Part shown: positions 8,706 through 16,860 of the stretch, one piece after another
Numbering within the stretch: the first letter of the stretch is position 1
Layout of the letters: each line of letters opens with the position of its first letter
Made by a program: the position numbers and the translations under genes
Notes under the pieces: generated by a model
The model's database searches: none
What the model was told of the DNA's origin: nothing
The model's input: only the letters and a program-made list of their open reading frames with translations
Assembly (NCBI GenBank): GCA_938010045.1
Contig: CALLFZ010000010.1
Location: forward strand, 62,001 to 126,000
DNA: 64,000 bases
DNA from: an uncultured bacterium
Lineage (GTDB): Bacteria; Verrucomicrobiota; Kiritimatiellia; PWTM01
Reading direction: 5' to 3'

Positions 8706-8734
8706 TCTGTACTTCACGACGCAACGGAAGTCAA
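8706..8734 (-). promoter_or_regulatory. Sigma-70-like promoter of the dksA-like/lspA/miaA/hflX/radC/lpxA operon
   Basis: On the minus strand, TTGACT (8734-8729), a 17-bp spacer and TACAGA (8711-8706) form a plausible -35/-10 pair. The predicted start is near 8699, giving a leader of about 50 nt before the ATG at 8647. Confidence 0.45.
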
Positions 8735-8896
8735 CCTCGAACAGTCATGATCGTGTGCGCGAACGTCCTCAGGATGAATCTGCGGAACCGGCGCCGGGCG
8801 CAAATTGGCCCGCCCAACGGCGGTCTCGGTGTTCCGGGGAATCACCGCGGCGCTTGCACACCAGCGCACAACAGAGGATGGTAGCCGCGTACGGCC

Positions 8897-9691
8897 ATGA
8901 GGTTGAAGCTGATCGCATGCGAAATTTTTCTCCGCGAGCTCTCCGCGCTCGCGGCGGCGGCCCCGCACCGCGTGGATCCCGAGTTTCTGCCGAAGGGATT
9001 GCACGACCTGCCCTCGGGTGACATGCGCGCCCGCGTGCAGGCGGCGGTGGACGCCGTGCCCGAAGGGCGCTACGAGCGCGTGCTGCTCGGCTTTGGCCTG
9101 TGCAACAACGGCCTCGCCGGCGTGCGCGCGCGTTCGACGCCGCTCATCGTGCCGCGCTCGCACGACTGCATCGGTCTGTTCCTCGGCAGTCCAGAACGCT
9201 ACCGCGAGGTGTTTGACTCGATGCCGGGCACCTACTTTCTCACACCCGGCTGGATCGAACGCGGCGAGCCGTGGGACGAGCTGCGCCATCAGACGGTGCT
9301 GCACCGGCTGGGGCTGGACCTGTCGTTCGAGGAGCTCGCGCGCCAATACGGCGAGGAGAACGCGCGCTACATAACGGAAACGCTCGCGGATGGCGTTCGC
9401 GCATACCATCGCTACCTCTACATCCGCACTGGCTGCGGGCCGGACGAACTCTTCGAGGCCGAGGCGCGCCGGCGAGCTCAGGAGCGAGGCTGGTCGTTCG
9501 AGGTGTGCGACGGCGATCCCGGCTGGCTGAAGCAGCTCGTCGTTGGACCGTGGCCGCCCGATCGGTTCCTCGAAGTGCCTCCTGGCGCAGTGATCCGCGC
9601 GCGGCCGGCCGACGGCGTCATGTGCGCGGAGCCGGCACCGCGGAACGGCCATGGCTCGGCGGCCGGGTCAGGAGTTTCGGCGGGCACTTGA
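8897..9691 (+). CDS. DUF1638 domain-containing protein
   Basis: A 264-residue protein. It begins LKLIACEIFLREL and has the DUF1638 hallmarks: GFGLCNNGLAGV (about residues 67-78), LIVPRSHDCIGLFLGS (about 86-101) and the YFLTPGWIE block (about 115-123). Conserved Cys, His and Asp residues in these blocks hint at a metal site, but no activity is established as far as I know. There is no signal peptide. It starts a plus-strand group that continues with a small unknown gene and thiM-thiE. The ATG at 8897 follows about 250 bp of divergent spacer. The last 25 residues are low complexity. Confidence 0.85.
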   Translation: MRLKLIACEIFLRELSALAAAAPHRVDPEFLPKGLHDLPSGDMRARVQAAVDAVPEGRYERVLLGFGLCNNGLAGVRARSTPLIVPRSHDCIGLFLGSPERYREVFDSMPGTYFLTPGWIERGEPWDELRHQTVLHRLGLDLSFEELARQYGEENARYITETLADGVRAYHRYLYIRTGCGPDELFEAEARRRAQERGWSFEVCDGDPGWLKQLVVGPWPPDRFLEVPPGAVIRARPADGVMCAEPAPRNGHGSAAGSGVSAGT

Positions 9692-9750
9692 TCGCGGCAT
9701 GTCCGGACGTACTTTGATCATGATGGAAGTTTGATGCATCATGAACGCCC

Positions 9751-10158
9751 GTGAAGCGGACTACCTCTCGCGCTCCACAGCCGGAATGGCAAGGAGTGCT
9801 GTTTGCCTACGGTCTGACGCAGCATCGACTGGTGTTGGCCCTGTTCCGCCTGCTGCCGGTCGCGTGGGTGCACTACGAAGATATCGTATACATCCGCCAG
9901 CGCGGCGCGGCCGATTTCCGCTCGATATTCGTGCCCGGCCGGGCCTGGTACTGGCCGCACGCCTGGTTTCTGGGCCGCGCGGACTTCGATCACGCGCCGT
10001 ACGTGATCCGCACGCGGAGCGGCCGCGAAATCTTTGTGCGGCTCCGGCACGGGTTCCACTACGTGCTGCGGGACCGGGTGGGGCAAGCGCGGGCTGCGGC
10101 GGCAGAGACAGCGGCCGACCGAGTCGGCGCTCGGACCGTTCCGCCGCGAACCACCTGA
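9751..10158 (+). CDS. Small protein of unknown function, PH-like pattern
   Basis: 135 residues from a GTG start; a stop at 9742-9744 excludes an earlier start. The middle (HYEDIVYIRQRG, then YVIRTRSGREIFVRLRHG) resembles the beta-strand pattern of bacterial PH-like domains, and it is rich in Trp, Tyr and Phe. This is a pattern impression only. The gene ends 10 bp before thiM, and the GAAAGGA before thiM overlaps its stop, so the two are probably co-transcribed. The overlapping +1 frame lacks protein-like features and was set aside. Confidence 0.6.
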   Translation: MKRTTSRAPQPEWQGVLFAYGLTQHRLVLALFRLLPVAWVHYEDIVYIRQRGAADFRSIFVPGRAWYWPHAWFLGRADFDHAPYVIRTRSGREIFVRLRHGFHYVLRDRVGQARAAAAETAADRVGARTVPPRTT

Positions 10159-10168
10159 AAGGACGCAG

Positions 10169-10996
10169 ATGAGCATATTCACCGAATCCATGATCACGGA
10201 ATGCGCGGCGCGCGCACTGATGCGCATCCGCGTGAGCCGTCCGCTCGTGCACAACATCACCAACTACGTCGTGATGAATACGACGGCCAACACCCTGCTG
10301 GCGCTGGGAGCGTCGCCCATCATGGCGCATGCGCGGGAGGAGGTCGAAGAACTCGCGACGATGGCCAGGGCGCTGGTCTTGAATATCGGAACTCTCTCGC
10401 CGGCGTGGATCGAGGCGATGGAGCTGGCGGGCGCGGCGGCCGCCGCGCGCGGGGTGCCGGTGGTGCTCGACCCCGTCGGCGCGGGCGCCTCGCGGCTCCG
10501 AACCGAGACTGCGCTGCGATTGCTCGAGCGCGCCCGGCCGCGCGTTGTGCGCGGCAACGCCTCGGAGATTCTCGCGCTCGGGGGCGGAGCTGGCGGCAAG
10601 GGCGTGGATGCGGCGCATGCGGTGGATGAGGCGCGGGCCTCAGCCTCAGACCTCGCGCGGCGAACTGGAGCGGTGGTCGCGGTGACCGGCGCAGAAGACT
10701 ACGTCACCGACGGACGCCAAGCGGTGCGCGTGGCGAATGGAGATGCCTGGCTGGGCCGGATCACCGGTTCGGGATGCGCCGCGACTGCCGTGACCGGTGC
10801 GTTCCTCGCTGTTGAGCATTCTGCGCTCGCCGCCGCGGCGGGAGCCCTGATCGCCTTCGGCATCGCGGGCGAACGGGCCGCGGATGGCTGTCCGGGGCCT
10901 GGCTCGTTTCAGGTGAGGCTTCTCGATGCGCTCGCCGCACTGGATGAGGATACGATCCTGCGGCGTGCCCGTGTGCGGATGGAGGTGGTCGCGTGA
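10169..10996 (+). CDS. thiM: Hydroxyethylthiazole kinase
   Basis: ThiM phosphorylates 4-methyl-5-(2-hydroxyethyl)thiazole, a salvage step of thiamine synthesis. The 275-residue protein has the family blocks LVHNITNYVVMNTTANTLLA, PVVLDPVGAGASRLRT, VVRGNASEI and the ATP/anion-hole motif GRITGSGCAATAVTGAF. The ATG at 10169 with GAAAGGA upstream is chosen over an in-frame upstream extension. It overlaps thiE by 4 bp (GTGA). No TPP riboswitch was found upstream. Confidence 0.95.
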   Translation: MSIFTESMITECAARALMRIRVSRPLVHNITNYVVMNTTANTLLALGASPIMAHAREEVEELATMARALVLNIGTLSPAWIEAMELAGAAAAARGVPVVLDPVGAGASRLRTETALRLLERARPRVVRGNASEILALGGGAGGKGVDAAHAVDEARASASDLARRTGAVVAVTGAEDYVTDGRQAVRVANGDAWLGRITGSGCAATAVTGAFLAVEHSALAAAAGALIAFGIAGERAADGCPGPGSFQVRLLDALAALDEDTILRRARVRMEVVA

Positions 10997-11667
10997 AACG
11001 GCGGCCGGACTATTCCGTGTACCTCGTCACCGACCGGGCCATGGCGGGTGCCCGACTGCTCGAGGCGGTCGTCCGCGCCGCGGTGACCGGCGGCGTCTCG
11101 ATCGTGCAGATCCGCGAAAAGACGCTCGGCGGGCGCGCCTTCTTTGAGGCGGCCCTCTCCCTGCGGCGCCTGCTGGACGAACTCGGACGGCCTCTCATCG
11201 TGAACGACCGGCTCGACATCGCTCTGGCCTGCGGCGCCGCAGGCGTGCATCTGGGGCAGGAGGACCTGCCCTGTGCTGAGGCGCGGCGTCTGGCCGGGCC
11301 GGATGTCCTGATCGGTGTGTCCGTCAGCACGCCAGAGGAGGCCGTGCAGGCGGAGCGGGACGGTGCAGATTATCTCGGGGTCAGTCCGGTGTTCGATACG
11401 CCCACCAAAACTGATGCGCCGCCGGCGGTCGGCCTCGAGGGGTTGAGGCGAATTCGCGAGGTGACCTCATTGCCCCTGGTCGCCATCGGTGGCATTCACC
11501 CGTCCAATGCCGCGGAGGTGATTCGGGCGGGCGCGGACGGAATCGCCGTGGTATCGGCGATCATGGCGGCACCGGATCCCTGCATGGCCGCGACGACGCT
11601 CACCCGCGCGGTCGCGGCCGGCCGGAATTCGGCCAACCTCTGGGCGACGGGCGCGGCGCCGGCCTGA
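10993..11667 (+). CDS. thiE: Thiamine-phosphate synthase
   Basis: ThiE joins HMP-pyrophosphate and thiazole phosphate to thiamine phosphate. The TIM-barrel motifs are present: YLVTDR, SIVQIREKTLGGRAFF, LIVNDRLDIALACGAAGVHL, GQEDLP, YLGVSPVFDTPTKTDAPP and VAIGGI. Length (224) is normal. The GTG start overlaps the thiM stop, so translation is coupled. The pair forms a salvage module; thiC, thiG or thiD are not in the window. Confidence 0.95.
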   Translation: MKRRPDYSVYLVTDRAMAGARLLEAVVRAAVTGGVSIVQIREKTLGGRAFFEAALSLRRLLDELGRPLIVNDRLDIALACGAAGVHLGQEDLPCAEARRLAGPDVLIGVSVSTPEEAVQAERDGADYLGVSPVFDTPTKTDAPPAVGLEGLRRIREVTSLPLVAIGGIHPSNAAEVIRAGADGIAVVSAIMAAPDPCMAATTLTRAVAAGRNSANLWATGAAPA

Positions 11668-11768
11668 ACGAACGCGGCCCGGGCGAGCGGCGGGTGCGCC
11701 TTCGATTCCAGTCGTGATTTCCCTAGCTGGCCACCGCGCGGTCGCGGCCTACCGAGGTTGCGCCGTGT

Positions 11769-11791
11769 GCGCTGTGGATTGTTTCGAGGGG
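11769..11791 (+). repeat. Dispersed repeat copy (GCGCTGTGGATTGT family)
   Basis: Reads GCGCTGTGGATTGTTTCGAG then GGG, followed at 11809 by ATGCGGGTAGAAG. It matches the copy at 12342-12380, which has ATGCGGGTAGACG at the same relative place. Confidence 0.5.
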
Positions 11792-11918
11792 TGCGATAAG
11801 GGGGCGACATGCGGGTAGAAGTGCCTCGTCTGCCAGTCCCCAATCGAACAGCTCCCTGTCGCTCCGGCGCTCGGCCGCCGGGGCCTCCCCGCCCACACCT
11901 TCCGTTGCAATTGCGCTC

Positions 11919-12224
11919 GTGCCTGTCCCCCATCGCGGACGGTAGCTGCGGACCGGGAACAGGCGCTTGCCGCAGGCATGGCCCCAGGGGCCCAATGGGG
12001 ACAGGCAGCTGGCAATCCCCTTCGCCTTCCTGGGGCCCTTGTGCTCCAAAAGGTGCCTGTCCCTGTGACGACTCCATGGCGGCTGGCGCGAAGCGGCCAT
12101 CGCCGAGTGACCGGCCGACAATACGTCCCTGTCCCCAGCAGCCCACCGTGCCTGTCCCCAGCCGCCCATCCCCATTAGCGCCTGAAGTGCCTGTCCCCAC
12201 CGGCCGGCCCAGCTGCCTGTCCCC
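11919..12224 (+). repeat. GTGCCTGTCCCC repeat array 1
   Basis: The 12-mer GTGCCTGTCCCC occurs at 11919-11930, 12148-12159 and 12187-12198. Near matches are at 12053-12063 and 12214-12224, and an inverted copy at 11997-12008. There is no fixed spacing, so this is neither CRISPR nor a simple tandem repeat. The same word builds the array at 36699-37378. Confidence 0.6.
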
Positions 12225-12341
12225 AGGCAGGACCAGGGAGGCAATCTCCAGAGAGGCAACGCGCGGAATCAGCAATCTGCTTCGCCGGGTTTTCGTCGCG
12301 GCTGTCGCCGCGCCAGGCACCCCGCTGCCGCGAGGCCGATC

Positions 12342-12380
12342 GCGCTATGGATTGTGGCAAGGCCTGGATGCGGGTAGACG
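12342..12380 (+). repeat. Dispersed repeat copy (GCGCTGTGGATTGT family)
   Basis: Reads GCGCTATGGATTGTGGCAAG and ends in GATGCGGGTAGACG. It is in direct orientation to the copy at 11769. Confidence 0.45.
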
Positions 12381-12532
12381 CGCATTTGCGTCTGTTCTCA
12401 ATCGAACCCCCACAGCGCCCTCAGCTCATGGGGTCCGCGGGTGCTCGCCAGCTGATGAAACGGGGAGTAGGATCCAAGAAAGTACCAACCCATCTTCCAA
12501 AGAGGGTGGTCTCCAGCAGCAGGAAGCAGACG

Positions 12533-13318
12533 ATGAACAAACGAGCGACGGTGGGAGTGTGGATGGGCACGGTGACGGCCGCGTGGCTGAGCGGATGCGC
12601 AGGCAGCGAATCTCCCGAGGCCATGGCCGAACGTGAGGAACTGCGCGCGATGACCGCAAAACTCGAGCGACGCATCAGCGAACTCCAGACCGAGATCGAG
12701 ACGATGCGCGCCGAACGCACCACGGAATTGAAAGCGACCGTGCAGGACATGCTTCGAGCGGAGCTGGACGCGATGATTCAAACGACCGTCGTCGCCCGCG
12801 TGGAGCAGAAGCTCGGCGACAAGGCCCAGGTGGACCGGCTGGTGCGAGATACGGTCATGGACACGCTGGCGGCCGTCGAGGCGCAAAAACGGGCCGAGGA
12901 AGAGGCGCGCCGCGAGCAGGAGCGGCTCGAACGCGAACAACGGCGCGCGCAATTTGAAGAGGAACGATGGAACCGCGCAGCCCAAGAGCTCGGCCTCAAT
13001 GAGGCACAAAAGGAGCAGATGCGCGCGGTGAATCAGGCGATCCGTGGCGAGATCGATGCCCTCGTAGCGCAGTTTCGTGACAGCGGCCAGATGCCTGACC
13101 TGAACAGCATCCGACAATCGGCCCAGCAACTTAAATCGAAATACGAAGGGGCTCTCGCCCAAGTGCTGACGCCGGAACAGATTGCCGCCTATCGCAACCA
13201 GCCGTTCAGCCTCCTGCGCATGCTCGACGCGATGAGCGGCGGCGAGGGCGGACCCGGCTTTTTCATGCGTCGCGGCGGAGGCGACGACGGCGATCGACGG
13301 CGCGGTCCACCGCGTTGA
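12533..13318 (+). CDS. Coiled-coil lipoprotein of unknown function
   Basis: 261 residues starting at ATG 12533, with an AGGAAG Shine-Dalgarno about 10 bp before. The signal peptide ends in the lipobox LSGC (Cys22), so it should be processed by LspA and lipid-anchored. Residues 30-150 are a long charged coiled coil (EREELRAMTAKLERRISELQ and a Glu/Arg-rich stretch). Residues 150-240 look like a helical domain of the Spy/periplasmic stress type (LGLNEAQKEQMRAVNQAI, then LTPEQIAAYR). The Gly/Asp/Arg-rich tail is probably disordered. The LTPEQ pattern fits Spy/LTXXQ-like or Heavy-metal-resistance-like proteins, but this is only suggestive. It converges with the next gene. Confidence 0.8.
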   Translation: MNKRATVGVWMGTVTAAWLSGCAGSESPEAMAEREELRAMTAKLERRISELQTEIETMRAERTTELKATVQDMLRAELDAMIQTTVVARVEQKLGDKAQVDRLVRDTVMDTLAAVEAQKRAEEEARREQERLEREQRRAQFEEERWNRAAQELGLNEAQKEQMRAVNQAIRGEIDALVAQFRDSGQMPDLNSIRQSAQQLKSKYEGALAQVLTPEQIAAYRNQPFSLLRMLDAMSGGEGGPGFFMRRGGGDDGDRRRGPPR

Positions 13319-13327
13319 TCGCGGACG

Positions 13328-13714
13328 TCACCGCAGGCTTCGCAGCCAACTCACGATCCGCGGCAAAAACACCAGCGCGCCCACAGCCGCGGCCACGAGG
13401 ATGGCCAGCAGCACCGCGCCCGCAGCGAGATCCTTCGCACGGCCGATACCTGGATGCTCATCTGGGTGGAGCGCATCCGCGAGGGCCTCGATCGCCGAGT
13501 TCAATGCCTCCGCGGCACCGACCAGCCCCACCGCGCCCAGCGCCAGCGCCCATTCGCAGGCGTCCAACCGCACTATCGTACCCCCAACAACCACCCCCAC
13601 CGCGGTGCCGGCGACGATCCGACCGTGTAGATCGCAACACACCCACTCCCTAAGCCCGCGCCACGCGTCCCGAAACGAGGCTGATAGAGACCGCGGCTTC
13701 AAGGTCACCTCCAC
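13328..13714 (-). CDS. dgkA: Diacylglycerol/undecaprenol kinase-like membrane protein
   Basis: A small integral membrane kinase of the DgkA family, which phosphorylates diacylglycerol or undecaprenol at the inner membrane. Recognisable parts are SFRDAWRGL at the N-terminus, a first membrane segment (AGTAVGVVVGG), the catalytic helix VGAAEALNSAIEALADAL and the KDLAAGAVLLAILVAAAVGA helix. The longest frame opens with TTG at 13744, inside the stem-loop at 13739-13768, so a GTG at 13714 (VEVTLKPRSL) is preferred; the start is uncertain. It faces the lipoprotein gene, with 9 bp between their stops. Confidence 0.85.
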   Translation of the reverse strand: MEVTLKPRSLSASFRDAWRGLREWVCCDLHGRIVAGTAVGVVVGGTIVRLDACEWALALGAVGLVGAAEALNSAIEALADALHPDEHPGIGRAKDLAAGAVLLAILVAAAVGALVFLPRIVSWLRSLR

Positions 13715-13738
13715 CCCATGCCCGGCGGCCCATGAAAC

Positions 13739-13768
13739 GAACAACCCCGGGCGATCCCGGGGTCGTTC
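13739..13768 (-). terminator. Stem-loop after the barrel-protein gene, possible terminator
   Basis: Arms GAACAACCCCGGG and CCCGGGGTCGTTC (13 bp with one G-T-type mismatch) close a CGAT loop. It lies 18 bp past the stop of the minus-strand gene at 13787. The following minus-strand bases (GTTTCATG) are only weakly T-rich, so termination is likely but not certain. Confidence 0.55.
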
Positions 13769-13786
13769 AACGATCGGGCTGCCGTT

Positions 13787-14362
13787 TTAGAACCGGAACA
13801 AAATGCCCGCATTCACTCCCCAGCCGCCGAAGTCGCCATCTTTGATGTCGACCTTCGTGCCGTCGATCTTGACCTCTTCGACCTCGCCGACCTGGTACTT
13901 CACTTCGGCGAAAATGCCGAACGTGTCAGAGATCAGCCACTCGATGCCGGCGACCCCGAAATACCCCCACACGTCCTCCGGATCAATGTCCGGCTCAAGA
14001 CTGTTGCCGATGGCGGCCTTGCTTTCATACTCGGGGAACACGTAGTACCCGACGCCTACGCCAGCATAGAGCCGGAGCACATCCGCGACCGGAAGCATCA
14101 GCCGGAGGTTTGCCTCACCCGACGCGAGCCAGGAATCTTCGGTCATCGGATCGTCTCCGCCATAGCCCGTGAGGCCTTGGATGCGGAGTTCGACGCCAAG
14201 CCAGGATTCCACGAGATCCGCTTGGAGCTTCAAACCTCCGCCGTAACCAGCGTCGTCGAAGTCCTTCAGGTCGGCATACGTGCCGTACACTGCGAACCCG
14301 CCACCCGCCCGCGCCGCCGAGGCGAGCGCAACCACCAACGCAATCGCGAACCACTTCTTCAT
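13787..14362 (-). CDS. Outer-membrane beta-barrel protein
   Basis: 191 residues from ATG 14362, with a near-perfect AGGAGG 8 bp upstream. The signal peptide is MKKWFAIALVVALASAARA. The mature part shows alternating aromatic and polar strands (GFAVYGTYADLKDF, GYGGGLKLQADL, LRLYAGVGVGYYVF, WGYFGVAGIEWLI, FGIFAEVKYQVG). It ends in FRF, the C-terminal aromatic signal typical for BamA-dependent barrels. Size fits an 8-strand OmpA/OmpW-like barrel. Ligand or role unknown. An open frame extends 34 codons further upstream but lacks a signal peptide at its start. Confidence 0.8.
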   Translation of the reverse strand: MKKWFAIALVVALASAARAGGGFAVYGTYADLKDFDDAGYGGGLKLQADLVESWLGVELRIQGLTGYGGDDPMTEDSWLASGEANLRLMLPVADVLRLYAGVGVGYYVFPEYESKAAIGNSLEPDIDPEDVWGYFGVAGIEWLISDTFGIFAEVKYQVGEVEEVKIDGTKVDIKDGDFGGWGVNAGILFRF

Positions 14363-15138
14363 ACTCCGCACCTCCTGGGATCGCGCCCCTGAACGGCCAC
14401 CATGCCACTGAGCGCGATCTCCAAAAATGAAGACTACATGCGAACCATATAGGTGGCAAGACACAACAGAAACCGATCGCCACGCCCTTGGGAGGGAACC
14501 ACGTCCCGCCGGATCAGCGAGGGACGGCTGTCCACCGGGCCGGCCGCGGCGCCAGCGGCTACGGATGCGTAACCGCCCAAGGAAACCCGCTTACAGTCGA
14601 TCACCAGTGCACGAATCTTTCGCCAACGAGGCCTTCACGCCATGCATCGTGTCACACCGATGGTCGCCGACTGAAACCAACCTCGCCGTCGCGCAAATGC
14701 GGGCGCCACAACCCAGCACGAACCGGGGGATCGAGGCGTCCAGGTGCGGCGCTCAATAAAAAGAGAATCCCGAACGTGGTGGCGTTCGAGCGCGCGGGTG
14801 TCCCCACCCGCGCGCGCGTCGCAGACGGACGCTGGATCACAGCTCACTACAATTTTTCCTGTCGAGCACCCGGACAACTTCGAGGCCGTCGCAGTCCTTT
14901 TCCTCTCCGACACGGGGCATACCTGCACGCCGCCGCGCGTGATCACGGTGGTGAACTCTCCGTGTGAATCGGGTTCCCGTTTGACCCCCACCTCGTATCG
15001 CTGCCCCACCGCCACGCTCACCTCGATTTCGCCCGCGATCGCGGCCATCGCAGTGGCCGTCCTGGGCGTGCTGCGTACTCGGCCATCCCTACTGTGTGTT
15101 GCCGAGGACGGACCGGTATCAAGCCGCGCCTTGTTGCG
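14363..15138. other. Spacer with one strong hairpin, no supported gene
   Basis: No frame shows protein-like pattern. A perfect 10-bp hairpin CGCGCGGGTG/CACCCGCGCG with TCCC loop lies at 14791-14814 and looks REP-like. The right end leads into an IS3 remnant. Confidence 0.55.
14791..14814. repeat. REP-like hairpin
   Basis: Arms CGCGCGGGTG and CACCCGCGCG are separated by TCCC. It is not near the end of an intact gene, so a terminator role is unlikely. Confidence 0.45.
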
Positions 15139-15425
15139 GTGGACCCCGGATTTGAAACCAGGGAGGAAGTTGACGATGGGCGGTCTCCTGCGGGCGCAGA
15201 AAGGAGCGGGAGATGGGCCAGCGAAGGCAGCCCAGTGCGGAGTTCAAGGCGCGGATGGCGCTGGAAGCGGTGAAAGGGCAGAAGACGGTCCATGAGATTG
15301 TCGCGAGTACGAAGTACACCCGGTGCGAGTCAGCCAATGGAAAACGGACTTGGTCGAGCGCCTGCCCGAAGTCTTCGGGCGAAAGCCAGGTCCAGACGAG
15401 CTCCAGCCCACCGCCCGACTCGCCG
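15139..15425 (+). mobile_element. IS3-family remnant: frameshifted 5' part of orfA
   Basis: ATG at 15213, preceded by AAGGAGCGGGAG, starts MGQRRQPSAEFKARMALEAV and continues KGQKTVHEIVAS, the N-terminus of IS3-family OrfA transposases (helix-turn-helix). One base is missing near 15305; in the next frame it continues YEVHPVRVSQWKTDLVERLP, then EVFGRKPGPDEL. Homology stops at about 15420, where a different minus-strand gene fragment begins. No orfB or right end is present. The left end may be TGGACCCCGGATTTGAA at about 15139, which is inferred. It is a dead fragment. Confidence 0.75.
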
Positions 15426-16311
15426 GTAAACTGACCCGCCTTTGCCGGAGACGTGCCGCGATTGTCCTCGTCGTTGGCTTCGTCATCCACCGGTGAGGTG
15501 TCAGCGGTCGGATCCTCCGTATCGAAAGATTTTGGATCGGGTGCGGCGGCTCGACGGTCAGCATGACCTCGGCAGTCACCTTGTCTCTCGGATTAGCCTC
15601 GACCGACCCGCTGACAACGCGGGCGTCCGGGAATACCCGCAATGCGTTGGGAGTCAACCCGCCTGGCCAGTTGGGATCTGCATCGAGTGCATCATCATCG
15701 TTCCGGCGGTTGCCTTTGCCCGTCCACGTGATCTGATCCACCCGAACAACAGTCAAGGCCACCTCGTCATCGCAAGTCGTGCCGCTGCTGGTGTATTCCA
15801 CCCTGAGCTTCGTTCCCTGTTGCGCGGTATGGGCGGAAATGCCCTCCACCCACATCGTCTTGACCAGGCTGTCGCCTTCCACCGTAAAGTCGCCCGGCAC
15901 ATTCAAGGCCGTTCCAAGTATGTAGGCGCTGGACGCCGCCTTGTTGTTGTTCCTCCAGACGGCGATATTGCCCGCACCCGCCGTCGCCAACAGTTTCACC
16001 TGCCCCTCCTTCCAACTCGACGGCTTCAGCTTCAACTTGATCTTCACCAGTTCGTCATCGTCATCGGCACCCGTGACTTCATCGTCCGTGGTAGCCCCAC
16101 CGTGATCAAACTTGGCCTCGTTGTCGTCGTTGTCCAGATTGACGAAGGCCACGCTGTCTGTTGTCAACTCGTCCGCCTTTGCAATCATCGGTTCGGCCGG
16201 ATCAACAACCCTTGGTTTGTAGATCTCCAAGTCTGCTGGAATGACGACGATGGAGTCGGTGGCCGGCGTGAGGGTGTTGGTGAGGAGGTTGAGCAAGAAC
16301 GTTCGCGTCAC
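15425..16311 (-). pseudogene. Fragment of a large Asp-rich surface protein
   Basis: The minus-strand frame from about 16311 reads as a beta-rich, Asp/Asn-rich extracellular protein: TDSVAFVNLDNDDNEAKFDH, LVKIKLKLKPSSWKEGQVKL, AVWRNNNKAAS, GDSLVKTMWVEGISAH, QITWTGKGNRRNDDDALDAD, VRVFPDAR-like NALRVFPDARVVSG and PRDKVTAEVMLTV. Near 15530 the frame shifts and continues DTEDPTADTSPVDDEANEDN, then RGTSPAKAGQF, until the IS3 piece at about 15425. There is no start, no signal peptide and no C-terminus. It appears truncated by the IS event and by frameshift. The family is not named with certainty. Confidence 0.6.
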
Positions 16312-16359
16312 GGTTCTCCACCATCGTCACGGTCGCCCCCAGCCGAGACGGGTCCGTCA

Positions 16360-16860
16360 GCGCCAAGGCAACATCTGGCACCCATACAGATGCGCCAGCG
16401 CCAACCTCGCCTCGTTCGCCCACCCACATCGTAGCGACGGCAGTGCCAGCATCGGCTCGTCCACCACATTTCACAACACCAGATCTCTCCCCCGCGGGTC
16501 TTCACTCAGAGCGATATCGTACACCCGCACCCCGTGTGCCCATCGCCCCTTCAGCCCATCCAGAAACAGGCGGGGAAAGCGATGAGGTTCAAACGCCAGA
16601 AGTCCGGGAACCCGCGGCACCCCAACTCTGAAATGCGCATCCGGTGGCAGCAGCTCCAAGTGCTCCAATCGCCACAATTCGAAGCGCGTTTGCAGATCGG
16701 CGAGATTCCGGACCGTCTCGATCCTCGGCGGGCCCCACAATCGTTCAGAACCCAATTGCAGCATCTCTTCGGTACCCGTCCGGCTGGCAAGGACACAGAG
16801 AGGCAGAGAGAAAACACGCTCCGCGAGCGCAGGCACATCCGCGGTAACTGGCGACTCGAT
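16360..16860 (-). pseudogene. Fragment of an unrecognised gene with an in-frame TGA
   Basis: The minus frame reads VPALAERVFSLPLCVLASRT, LQLGSERLWGPPRIETVRNL, ELLPPDAHFRVGVPRVPGLL, FPRLFLDGLKGRWAHGVRVY and DIALSEDPRGRDLVL. After a TGA at 16471-16473 it goes on in the same frame with NVVDEPMLALPSLRCGWANE, then ARLALAHLYGCQMLPWR. The continuous protein-like quality across the stop suggests a recent nonsense mutation. The frame is then lost in front of the surface-protein fragment. I do not recognise the family. Confidence 0.4.

Larger units (their letters stand above)
11668..12532. other. Repeat-rich spacer after thiE, no supported gene
   Basis: It contains two copies of the GCGCTGTGGATTGT repeat (11769-11791 and 12342-12380) as direct repeats about 570 bp apart. 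Each is followed by a GATGCGGGTAGA-like word. Between them lies a cluster of CTGTCCCC words (11919-12224). Open frames on both strands are explained by this repeat composition. The region ends in the leader of the lipoprotein gene. Confidence 0.6.

Noticed and set aside
9690-10168. A possible TPP riboswitch before the small gene or thiM
   Set aside because: The conserved CTGAGA and ACCTGATCTGG-type parts of a THI element were not found.
12347-12532. An N-terminal extension of the lipoprotein
   Set aside because: It includes repeat sequence and would bury the lipobox; ATG 12533 has a Shine-Dalgarno and a proper signal peptide.
16471-16473. Selenocysteine recoding of TGA
   Set aside because: No clear SECIS-like hairpin follows, further stops come soon after, and the neighbouring genes are decayed.
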